Shown here piece by piece: positions 34,893-43,670 of a stretch of 64,000 nt of DNA. The notes below the pieces were generated by a model. The model saw nothing but the letters and a program-made list of their open reading frames with translations, ran no database searches and was not told the DNA's origin. Numbering within the stretch: the first letter of the stretch is position 1; the number at the start of each line of letters is the position of its first letter. Made by a program: the position numbers and the translations under genes. The stretch lies in the NCBI GenBank assembly GCA_910586195.1, contig CAJUHO010000004.1:1-64000 (forward strand). Reading direction: 5' to 3'. The stretch comes from an uncultured Bacilli bacterium (GTDB taxonomy: Bacteria; Bacillota_I; Bacilli_A; RF39; UBA660).

Positions 34893-37238
34893 TTAATTTA
34901 TAGATTTTTTATCAACCTCTATTGAAAACCACATCGCATCTTCATCTTCTTCTATATTTTTAATAATTCCTTTTAAATTATTATGAAGAAATCCATTAAA
35001 TCTTGGACAGTCATTAAATAAAACATAATCATCAACTTTAAAAGTATCCACACCAAAATTATATTCTTTATTTTGATTTGAGCTTTGCATAACTTTATTT
35101 ATATTATTAATTCCATACATGCCATCATAATTTAAACATAAAATGATTTCATCATCAAAAGTTTTTTCAAATATATTTTTAGATACTTTTTCTGAATATT
35201 CTTTACTTCCCATTATTGAAATAGCTTTTTTATCATTGACTCTAACACACTTCCATAATTCTAACAAGTCTTTATCAGATGTTCTATGTGTCATTTCTAA
35301 TTCAAAAGACACTCCGTTTTTAAAATACTTACTACATATTTGAAACCAATTACCATATTGGATAGATTCTATTTGATATATATCTCCAACCATTACAATA
35401 GCATTATAATTACCTTTTTCTAAAATATTTAACATATCTTTATTGCTGACCATACTACATTCATCTATTATTAATAAATCACAGTTTCCATTATAATTTT
35501 TTTGATAATTCTTAATTGTCATTATTTTTAGTTTATCATTTTCTTGTAATCTTGATTTTAAATTTGTTACAGCGGTATTAGTATTCGAAATTAAACATAC
35601 ATTGTAATACTCAAAAACATTAGATAATAATTCTATCATTTTAGTTTTGCCAGTACCTGCTGGCCCATATATAAAAGCAATTGAAGAAGTTTTAAAAATA
35701 TCATTTAAAATATTAACTTTATCTTCTGATATTGATTCACTACATAGACAATCTTTATAGAATGTTACTATAGAATTTAAAATACTATTAACTTCACTAG
35801 CTTTTTCTTCTAATTTTTTTATAATTTGAACAGAATTTTTTTCATAATCTTTAATATAAAGAAAACCCTTATCTAAAACTAGTATACTGTCTGTATTTTT
35901 TAATCTTGATTTAATTTTATTATTAAATTTTTCTACTAACTTTGGAATATCATCAAAATAGCCTATTTCATTAACTGGAGTATATAGCTCATCATTATTC
36001 TCTGTGTTGTTTTTGATATAAGAATATAATAATTCATCATCTCTTTCAGTTATTTCAACAGATTTAATTAAATCATGAAATTTTGGATTATGATTATGAA
36101 GAGACATCGCATATGGCATAGCATCGAACAATCCACTCTTTTTATGAATGTACAAGTTACTTAAATATGGGTGTAGTGTTTCTCCTATTTGATCTCTAAT
36201 AACTGTATTTATCATCCTTGTTGTTAGGTACCTTATTATATTACAACCAGGCTTATTATTAACAATTATTTCTCTCATTTTTTCTAACATTGAACTGATA
36301 TGATGATTATCTGCACCATTTCTAATATTTTCTATAATTATTTTAAAATCATAATCATTAGAACACAGAATATTATTTATAGTGCATTCATTATCACTTA
36401 GATAATCCATCAAATTACGATACTCTTTATAGTTTTCATCAAAGTTTTTAGTTTCTCCCATTATCTTGAAAAGATTTTTTAATTCACAAGTTCTAATAGC
36501 AGTTTTGCATGAAGTAATTACTTTAATTTTTACTTTACCTACATTTAAGTCAATAACATCATCCACCGAAGTTATATTAATAGAGTAATTATCTGGAATA
36601 TAAATTTTAGAATAAAATGTTAATCTTTCAAATTTATTATTATAATCTGTCGCTTTTGATAAAGTTATCTCATAATATATATTTCCTTTTGAAAAAATAG
36701 TATTACTCTTTTCAACATAAAATTTTCCTTTTATTGTTTTTTTATTTTTTTGATTTATATGTTCAATCCTATCACAAATAATATCATAGTTTTCCTTCAT
36801 TGACTTATCATCATATACTGGAAATAAATCAATATTGTTAATTATTTTTAAATCAAATTCTTCTTTTAATAATTTTTTAATTAAGCAGATGTATCTATAA
36901 TAATATTTTACCAGTCTTTCTGCACTATCCTCATTAGGTGTATAATGAGAAGCTGTTCCTTGTAGATAATTATGAAAATCACATAAAAATTTATATTGCT
37001 TCTTACCTTTTATAGCATCAAATGAAGAATTTACATTATCATAATGTGTATCTAACTCTAAATTATTAATTTTGTTATTAAGTAGTATAGCAACATCTTC
37101 TACTAAATTTCTCAATTGAGATAAAATATTTTCTGAAAGAAATCCTTTATCTTTAAGTTTTGTATCATAATAATAAATATTTTTATCTATAACTTTTGAA
37201 ATATAGGATATTTCCTTTTCTGGCGATATTCTAGACAT
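34893..37238 (-). CDS. RecD-like superfamily 1 helicase, truncated by an in-frame stop
   Basis: 781 aa. An N-terminal 490-residue region of unknown fold is followed by a P-loop motor with Walker A YGPAGTGKT (near residue 525) and Walker B LLIIDECSMVS. The frame ends ...KKSIN at TAA and resumes at the next codon with the UvrD_C_2 domain, so an intact protein of 908 residues is implied. It is the fourth gene after hsdR-hsdM-hsdS. A helicase attached to a type I system suggests a helper in defence. AAGGAAGTGGAG precedes the ATG. Confidence 0.8.
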   Translation of the reverse strand: MSRISPEKEISYISKVIDKNIYYYDTKLKDKGFLSENILSQLRNLVEDVAILLNNKINNLELDTHYDNVNSSFDAIKGKKQYKFLCDFHNYLQGTASHYTPNEDSAERLVKYYYRYICLIKKLLKEEFDLKIINNIDLFPVYDDKSMKENYDIICDRIEHINQKNKKTIKGKFYVEKSNTIFSKGNIYYEITLSKATDYNNKFERLTFYSKIYIPDNYSINITSVDDVIDLNVGKVKIKVITSCKTAIRTCELKNLFKIMGETKNFDENYKEYRNLMDYLSDNECTINNILCSNDYDFKIIIENIRNGADNHHISSMLEKMREIIVNNKPGCNIIRYLTTRMINTVIRDQIGETLHPYLSNLYIHKKSGLFDAMPYAMSLHNHNPKFHDLIKSVEITERDDELLYSYIKNNTENNDELYTPVNEIGYFDDIPKLVEKFNNKIKSRLKNTDSILVLDKGFLYIKDYEKNSVQIIKKLEEKASEVNSILNSIVTFYKDCLCSESISEDKVNILNDIFKTSSIAFIYGPAGTGKTKMIELLSNVFEYYNVCLISNTNTAVTNLKSRLQENDKLKIMTIKNYQKNYNGNCDLLIIDECSMVSNKDMLNILEKGNYNAIVMVGDIYQIESIQYGNWFQICSKYFKNGVSFELEMTHRTSDKDLLELWKCVRVNDKKAISIMGSKEYSEKVSKNIFEKTFDDEIILCLNYDGMYGINNINKVMQSSNQNKEYNFGVDTFKVDDYVLFNDCPRFNGFLHNNLKGIIKNIEEDEDAMWFSIEVDKKSIN

Positions 37239-37297
37239 TACTCCACTTCCTTAATGCAATCTATAACACTTTCTATAATTTTAATTATTTCAATATT

Positions 37298-38746
37298 TTA
37301 CTTTTCTTTTGTATTTATAATTTTTTCTATATCATCACAAAGAGGTAATAATTGTTCTAACTTATCTACTATTCTTTGTTGTTCTTCTATTGGTGGTAAT
37401 GGAATAAGCAAATTGTTTAAACTTTTTGAATTTAATGTAGTTCCTTTAATTGCACTTTTACTATCACCATATTTAGTCATAAATGGTAATATTTTAAATA
37501 AATATTGTTTTAAGATTTCAAAATCATAATTAGGATATATTGAAATTATTCCTTCATTGTGAAAAGCATCTATTTTTAAAATCGAACATCTTCCAACTGT
37601 CAGTTTAAAACTCATTAATAAAGTACCTTTTTCAGAAAATTTTTCTTTAAACACTTCCTTATATGCTTTTTCTGATACATATTCTTTTGTGTTATCAATA
37701 AAACCATTTTCCACCATATCAGAAATTGATACCCAATGATATTCATCTTTGCTCCAATAACTAGAATCGCTCCTAGGTGGAGTTTTACCGATATTAAAAG
37801 AAACAAGCTCTCCCAATTTTATCCATACCCAATTATTAGGTAACTCAAATGGATAATTATCAATACTGGTTACCTTTTTACCAAGTTTGGTTTCTATTTC
37901 TTCTAAAACATCAAGAGTATTTTCGCTATTTTTTTGATTTGTTAATTTTCCAGATACAGCACTTTGAATTAAAGATTTCCTTAAATCTTTTGGAAAATCT
38001 ATTTTCAATTTTTTAATATCTTCTTCTATTGGTTTCAATTCATTGAGTTTTGCAAATAACTCTTCTATTTTATCTACTATTCTTTGTTGTTCCTCTATTG
38101 GTGGAATCGGAATATAAAAATTTCTTAAGTAATTTAAAGAAACAAATTGCTGAACTCCACCAGAACTTTCTTTTTTCATCTTTTCTTGCGAAAAATATAA
38201 ATAATAATACAAAAATTGATTGTCTATACAATCTTTGATTGGATTTTTTAAAAGTGCAACATTTTTTATGCAAAAATCTTTTTCGGTTTTTATAATTACC
38301 GGGTTTCCTATACTGCCTATCATTGCAAATAATATATCATCATTTTCCACTTTAGATCTAATATTTATACTTTTAGCATCTTCATCAGAAATGTATTTAA
38401 CATTACTCATATCTAATGTCCCATCAATATTAAGGTTTTTACTTGTGACTAATGGGACTCCATCTTTATAATATTTTGGACTATCATGAGTTCCATCTCT
38501 AACATCAATTGCGTAATATAACTTAGTCCATATCCAAGTTGACGGTATTGTATATGGATAATTTTTTTTAATTGGTTTTGAAACTTTTTTATCTGCTTTT
38601 ATTACTTTATTTTCAATTAATTTATTATGATTCGCCTCTATTTTTTTTTCAATAATATTTATATTGGTATCTGTCAAAATCGTTTTACTTAATTTACCAC
38701 TAAAAGCATAATTCAATATCGATACTTTTAACTCATCTACTATCAT
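37298..38746 (-). CDS. hsdS: Type I restriction-modification specificity subunit
   Basis: DNA-recognition subunit of a type I R-M complex, 482 aa. There are two target recognition domains, each opened by a conserved NWVW-like or TWIW segment (IPSTWIWTKL and LPNNWVWIKL). Each is followed by the helical spacer PPIEEQQRIVDKIEELF and PPIEEQQRIVDKLEQLL. The ATG overlaps the hsdM stop as ATGA. The two recognition domains are unlike each other, so the target should be a bipartite asymmetric site. The sequence it recognises cannot be read here. Confidence 0.93.
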   Translation of the reverse strand: MIVDELKVSILNYAFSGKLSKTILTDTNINIIEKKIEANHNKLIENKVIKADKKVSKPIKKNYPYTIPSTWIWTKLYYAIDVRDGTHDSPKYYKDGVPLVTSKNLNIDGTLDMSNVKYISDEDAKSINIRSKVENDDILFAMIGSIGNPVIIKTEKDFCIKNVALLKNPIKDCIDNQFLYYYLYFSQEKMKKESSGGVQQFVSLNYLRNFYIPIPPIEEQQRIVDKIEELFAKLNELKPIEEDIKKLKIDFPKDLRKSLIQSAVSGKLTNQKNSENTLDVLEEIETKLGKKVTSIDNYPFELPNNWVWIKLGELVSFNIGKTPPRSDSSYWSKDEYHWVSISDMVENGFIDNTKEYVSEKAYKEVFKEKFSEKGTLLMSFKLTVGRCSILKIDAFHNEGIISIYPNYDFEILKQYLFKILPFMTKYGDSKSAIKGTTLNSKSLNNLLIPLPPIEEQQRIVDKLEQLLPLCDDIEKIINTKEK

Positions 38747-40230
38747 TTTATATCACCGATTAATTTAATAATTTCTTGCAGTTTTATATCAAGTTCTTTT
38801 TCTAATTTTTCTCTTTTCTCGATAAAATTATCCATAGTTTCTTTTGGTGATAAAATAACTTCTTCTTTAACTGGAAAACCACATTGATCTAAATTATAAT
38901 TTAATTTTTCTATTTCACTAACAATAAATTTTTTTGATTTCCAAGTTTCAGTTAAAGATTCATCTTCTTTTATGTCTTTAATTTCCTCGCGATTATTCCA
39001 CCAATCGATAACTGGTTGTAAATGTTTTAATTCTACTGGTTTAGTTTTACTAAATGCTTTATAACCATCTGGCATATCCATTCTATAAAACCATATTTCA
39101 TCAGTCTTTTTGGTTTTATCAAAGAATAAAAGATTAGTTGCTATACTTGTATATGGTGCAAAAATTGATCCTGGAAGCCTTATAATAGTATGTAAATTGC
39201 ACTCTTCAATTAATTTTTTCTTAATTGCTATTTTAGTATTATCATTTCCAAATAAGAATCCATCTGGTAACACTATTCCTACTCTACCATTATGTTTTAA
39301 TCTATAAAATATCTCTACCATAAATAAATCCGCTGTTTCTGAATTCCTTAAATCTGCTGGAAAGTTTTGCTGAATTGCTTTTTTTTCTGTTCCACCATAA
39401 GGGGGATTCATTAAAATTACATCAAACTTATCTTGTTCTTCATAATCTCTTACATTTGCTTCAAGAGAATTACCTCTAATAATTTTTGACTCATTTATAT
39501 CATGAAGTAGCATATTAGTTACACATAATAGGTAAGGTAAAGATTTCTTTTCAACTCCGTAAAAAGAATTGTTTAATATTTCATTATCATTGGCATCTTC
39601 AACACTTTCTTTCATGTAATTAAGAGCAGATACTAGGAATCCTCCAGTACCACAAGCAAAGTCGGCCACTGTTTCGCCAATTTTTGGTTCAACCATTTTA
39701 ACTATAAAATCTGTAAGTGCCCTTGGTGTATAAAACTCCCCAGATTTACCAGCACTTTGTAATTCTTTAAGAATAGTTTCATATATTTCATTAAATGCAT
39801 GTCTTACTTTAAAGTCAGTTAAATCAATTTCATTTAAAATATTAACTACTTGCCTTATTAAAACTCCATCTTTCATATAGTTATTTAAGTCTGTAAATAC
39901 TTCTTTTACTAGTCTTCCTCTAGTATCAGTATTCTCATCAACTTCTAAATCTTTTAAATGAACGAATAATTGAGTAATAAAAGATTCCATTTCACCACCA
40001 GTAATGGCTTTCCCATCTTTCTTATCAATAGCCCAATTTCTCCATCTATATTCTTCTGGAATTATTGAAGTATAATTATCTTCATAAATTTCCCACTCTG
40101 ATTCTTTAGCATCATAAAGTTTTAAGAATAACATCCATACTATTTGTTCAATTCTTTGAGCATCACCATTAATTCCAGCATCCTGTCTCATTATATCTTG
40201 TAGTCTTTTTATCATTGTGCTTATATTCAT
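38743..40230 (-). CDS. hsdM: Type I restriction-modification methyltransferase subunit
   Basis: N6-adenine methyltransferase subunit, 495 aa. An N-terminal helical domain is followed by GEFYTPRALTDFIV, the SAM-binding motif I DFACGTGGFLV and the catalytic motif IV MNPPYGG. A C-terminal helical tail for contact with HsdS completes it. Length and order are normal. It lies 11 bases after hsdR. AGGAGGG precedes the ATG. All catalytic motifs are intact. Confidence 0.95.
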   Translation of the reverse strand: MNISTMIKRLQDIMRQDAGINGDAQRIEQIVWMLFLKLYDAKESEWEIYEDNYTSIIPEEYRWRNWAIDKKDGKAITGGEMESFITQLFVHLKDLEVDENTDTRGRLVKEVFTDLNNYMKDGVLIRQVVNILNEIDLTDFKVRHAFNEIYETILKELQSAGKSGEFYTPRALTDFIVKMVEPKIGETVADFACGTGGFLVSALNYMKESVEDANDNEILNNSFYGVEKKSLPYLLCVTNMLLHDINESKIIRGNSLEANVRDYEEQDKFDVILMNPPYGGTEKKAIQQNFPADLRNSETADLFMVEIFYRLKHNGRVGIVLPDGFLFGNDNTKIAIKKKLIEECNLHTIIRLPGSIFAPYTSIATNLLFFDKTKKTDEIWFYRMDMPDGYKAFSKTKPVELKHLQPVIDWWNNREEIKDIKEDESLTETWKSKKFIVSEIEKLNYNLDQCGFPVKEEVILSPKETMDNFIEKREKLEKELDIKLQEIIKLIGDIK

Positions 40231-40241
40231 AATTTACCCTC

Positions 40242-42578
40242 CTATCCGTATAATTTTGTTTTAATCATATTAATCATGCTATTATATTTTTCTTTTCCAC
40301 CAAAGATATTATTAACTATTTGTACTAAACCACCAAACTTATTAAAGTTTTTAACATTTAATGTTTTAATATTTTCAAGTTCGGTTACTCCGTTATTTCT
40401 ATAAGTATTTAATAATTCTTCTACAACTTCTTTTTGCTTTTCTGTATAAATATTCATTTCTTCTGATTCTATTACTTTTTGTATTCTATCTTCTTTAGAA
40501 ACAAAGTCTATATCATAAGCAACATTACTTAACAAATCAAATTCATCAACATTTGTGTCATTAAGTTGTTCGAGTAATGCATCAACCATAATACCCTCAC
40601 TTGATAAATAATCTAAAAATTCTTGTTTTGATTCCGCTCTAAACCAACTTTGAACGAATCCGTCATGATTTTCATATAATCTTTTCAATTGCTTTTTTGA
40701 ATACTCTGCAATAGATTCTGTTATTAATTTTCCATCAGCATCATAGTACTTAACAGTTTCCTCAATTATAGAAACATCGACACCCTTTATATATACCTTT
40801 TTTGACTCGCCATCTAATATATCACCACTAAGAGGTTTTGCTGGTTTAGGTTCTGGTACACCATAATCTACAGGTAATATATCTTTATCACCATTTCCAC
40901 CTTCAACTGTTAAAACCATTTCTGCTGGTCCATTAAATGATGGATCAGCAAACTTTTCAGAGTTATTTCTAAAGTCCATTATAGTAAAATATTCTTTTCC
41001 TTTGTTTGGAAGCAATCTTGTACCACGGCCTATAATTTGCTTAAACTCTGTCATGCTTGCTATTTCTTCATCTAAAACTATTAATTTAACTGTTTTAGTA
41101 TCTACTCCAGTTGATAACAGTTTAGAAGTAGTTGCTATTACTGGATAATCAGTATTGGCATCAGTAAAATTTTCTAATTGTCTTTTTCCTATATCATCAT
41201 TACCAGTAATTCTTACTACATAATTTGGATTAATTTTAACCATATCAGTATTTTCATTTACTAATGCATTACGCATTCTTAATGCGTGTTCTGTATCTAC
41301 GCAAAATACAATTGTCTTTGCCATACGGTCTGTTGCTTTTAAAAATTCTGTAATTCTTTTTGCTACTACTTTAGTTCTTTCATCTATAACAATAGTTCTA
41401 TCATAATCTGAAATTGTATATTCTCTATCTTCAACTTCATATCCCTCTTCATCAAGTTTACCTTTTTCTGGGCGATATCCCTCTAAATCTCTGTCTATTC
41501 CTACTTTAACAACTTTATATGGAGCTAAAAATCCATCTTCAATACCCTGTTTTAATGAGTAAGTATAAATAGGTTCTCCAAAATAATTAATATTAGATAC
41601 ATCCTCTGTTTCTTTCGGAGTAGCAGTCATACCTATTTGTATAGCATTATCAAAATAAGTCAATATTTCATGCCAATTGGAATCATCTCTTGCACTACTT
41701 CTATGACACTCATCTACTATAATTAAATCAAAGAAGTCTTTAGTAAATTGTTTATATATATCCTTATCTTGACTTTTCATTTGATGATATAAAGACATAT
41801 ATATTTCAAAAGAAGAATCCATATTTCTATGTTCTATTTTTGTCATAACTTTTTGAAAAGGTTTAAAATCGTTTTGCATAGTTTGATCAATTAAGATATT
41901 ACGATCTGCTAAATAAAGTATTTTTTTACAAAATTTAGTTTTATGTAATCTATGTATTATTTGAAATGCAGTAAATGTTTTACCTGTACCAGTAGCCATT
42001 ACTAACAAAAGTCTTTTTCTACCTTTAGAAATGGCTTCAATAGTTTTATTAATAGCAACCCTTTGATAATATCTTGGAGTTTTATTAATATCTAAAAAGT
42101 AATAAGGTTCTGTAATAAGCTTTTCTTGTTCTTCATCAATATTTTTTTCTTTTAAATATCTTTGCCATAATTCTTTTGGAGTTGGGAACTCATTTATTCC
42201 AATCTCTTTTTCTTCACCAGTAATCATATTGTGTTCGTAAAAGCCATCACCATTAGAAGAATAAGCAAAAGGAATATCTAAATCATTTGCATAATCCATT
42301 GCTTGTTGAATACCATGTGATACTGTTACTTTATTATCTTTTGCTTCAACTATAGCAATGGGTAAATTAGATTTATATGATAATAAATAATCCACTTTTT
42401 TACCTTTACTTCTTTGTGCCACATTTTCTCTAACATTTATCTTACCAGCAGTATAATAATACTCACATCTGATTTGACTTTTAATATCCCAGTCTGCTTT
42501 TTGTAAAGCAGGAGTTATATATTTTAACTTAATATCTTCTTCCGTTAAATCCTTTTTAGTTAATCCTGCAAAATCCAT
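40242..42578 (-). CDS. hsdR: Type I restriction endonuclease subunit R
   Basis: Motor and nuclease subunit, 778 aa, of the EcoEI-like short class. The nuclease motif is intact: KVDYLLSY followed by IAIVEAKDNK, with Asp, Glu and Lys. The superfamily 2 translocase has ATGTGKTFTAF, IIVDECHRS, GMTATPKE and QIIGRGTRL. A C-terminal EcoEI_R_C-type domain follows. It is the first gene of the R-M-S-helicase operon. TTGGAGTGG precedes the ATG. Compare the second HsdR in this window, whose nuclease motif is broken. Confidence 0.95.
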   Translation of the reverse strand: MDFAGLTKKDLTEEDIKLKYITPALQKADWDIKSQIRCEYYYTAGKINVRENVAQRSKGKKVDYLLSYKSNLPIAIVEAKDNKVTVSHGIQQAMDYANDLDIPFAYSSNGDGFYEHNMITGEEKEIGINEFPTPKELWQRYLKEKNIDEEQEKLITEPYYFLDINKTPRYYQRVAINKTIEAISKGRKRLLLVMATGTGKTFTAFQIIHRLHKTKFCKKILYLADRNILIDQTMQNDFKPFQKVMTKIEHRNMDSSFEIYMSLYHQMKSQDKDIYKQFTKDFFDLIIVDECHRSSARDDSNWHEILTYFDNAIQIGMTATPKETEDVSNINYFGEPIYTYSLKQGIEDGFLAPYKVVKVGIDRDLEGYRPEKGKLDEEGYEVEDREYTISDYDRTIVIDERTKVVAKRITEFLKATDRMAKTIVFCVDTEHALRMRNALVNENTDMVKINPNYVVRITGNDDIGKRQLENFTDANTDYPVIATTSKLLSTGVDTKTVKLIVLDEEIASMTEFKQIIGRGTRLLPNKGKEYFTIMDFRNNSEKFADPSFNGPAEMVLTVEGGNGDKDILPVDYGVPEPKPAKPLSGDILDGESKKVYIKGVDVSIIEETVKYYDADGKLITESIAEYSKKQLKRLYENHDGFVQSWFRAESKQEFLDYLSSEGIMVDALLEQLNDTNVDEFDLLSNVAYDIDFVSKEDRIQKVIESEEMNIYTEKQKEVVEELLNTYRNNGVTELENIKTLNVKNFNKFGGLVQIVNNIFGGKEKYNSMINMIKTKLYG

Positions 42579-42646
42579 ATTACCACTCCAAACACTTTAT
42601 ATACATAAGTATAGCATAAAATAAACGTTCTTTTAACTGCCATAAC

Positions 42647-42675
42647 GAAAAAAGTAAGATAAATTTTACCTTACT
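42647..42675 (-). terminator. Terminator downstream of the Fic gene
   Basis: On the minus strand, stem AGTAAG/CTTACT with an 11-nt loop and six T, between the fic and hsdR genes. It makes the R-M operon an independent transcript. Confidence 0.6.
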
Positions 42676-42759
42676 ATCTATAACTCTTTTCTTATTACTT
42701 TACTATTTATTTTTTCTTTGATTTTATTTCCATATACATATGACTTTTTTATCACAAAT

Positions 42760-43596
42760 TTAAAATAATTCTTTAACTATTAAATCTCGCGAATGCAAAT
42801 TATTATTTTTACCTAATAGTAAGTTTTCATAAAATTTAACTAAATAACTACTATCTTCCTTTATATTTAAATAATTATTAAAATAATTACTTCTAACTAA
42901 AGCATTTCTAAAATATACTGATTTATCTTTAAATAGAGTATTATCTACATTATAGCCTAAACTAATTAAATATTTTTCTATAAATAATACTGTTGTTCTA
43001 GTATTACCTTCTCTAAAAGGGTGTACTTGCCATATATTAGAAGAAAATTTAGTTATATTATTAATAACTTCAACTATATTCATTTCTTTATAATTTTTTT
43101 CTTTTTCTAAAGATATATCATATTCTAATGATTCAGTTAAGGTATTACAATCACCATATGCTACTGAATCATTATTTAATATCTTTTCATGTTTAGAAAA
43201 ATCTATTTTTCTAAATTCGCCAGCAAATTCATAGACATCTTGAAATAAAAACTTATGAACATATTTTAAATAATCAACTGATAATTCAAATTTGTTTTCT
43301 TGTAATAATTCAACTATTCTAGCAGATACAAAATCACATTCTAATTCATTATGATTTATTTCATTTTTATTTTCTTTTTCAATATAATATTCTTTTAATT
43401 CTTTTTTCACTTCTTCAATAGTTAAATTACCCTCTACATTTTCCTCTAATAGTTTTTCTAAATATTTAGAAGGTTTTAAATTATCTACTTCTTGAAGACC
43501 AATAGCCATATCCCATTGTAAATGTTTTACATAATTACTAGATTTATATTCTTCTTCATATTCATTAACACTTGAATCTAATTCTTTTTCACTCAT
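42760..43596 (-). CDS. Fic-domain protein (probable AMP-transferase)
   Basis: A 278-aa protein with the full Fic active-site motif HPFREGNTR (near residue 192), the residues for transfer of AMP or a related group to a protein hydroxyl. The N-terminal 85 residues (WDMAIGLQEVDNLKPSKYLE and on) resemble the antitoxin-like extension of many Bacillota Fic proteins. A SxxxE element in SKYLE is a candidate for the inhibitory helix, though the next residue is Lys rather than Gly or Asn. It could be a self-inhibited toxin or a regulator of an element protein. AGGAGG precedes the ATG. Confidence 0.88.
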   Translation of the reverse strand: MSEKELDSSVNEYEEEYKSSNYVKHLQWDMAIGLQEVDNLKPSKYLEKLLEENVEGNLTIEEVKKELKEYYIEKENKNEINHNELECDFVSARIVELLQENKFELSVDYLKYVHKFLFQDVYEFAGEFRKIDFSKHEKILNNDSVAYGDCNTLTESLEYDISLEKEKNYKEMNIVEVINNITKFSSNIWQVHPFREGNTRTTVLFIEKYLISLGYNVDNTLFKDKSVYFRNALVRSNYFNNYLNIKEDSSYLVKFYENLLLGKNNNLHSRDLIVKELF

Positions 43597-43670
43597 AATT
43601 TAAACCTCCTAACTATTACTAGTATAACATATAAATTGAAGTTTTAGTTTATTATTAATCTCATTATAAA

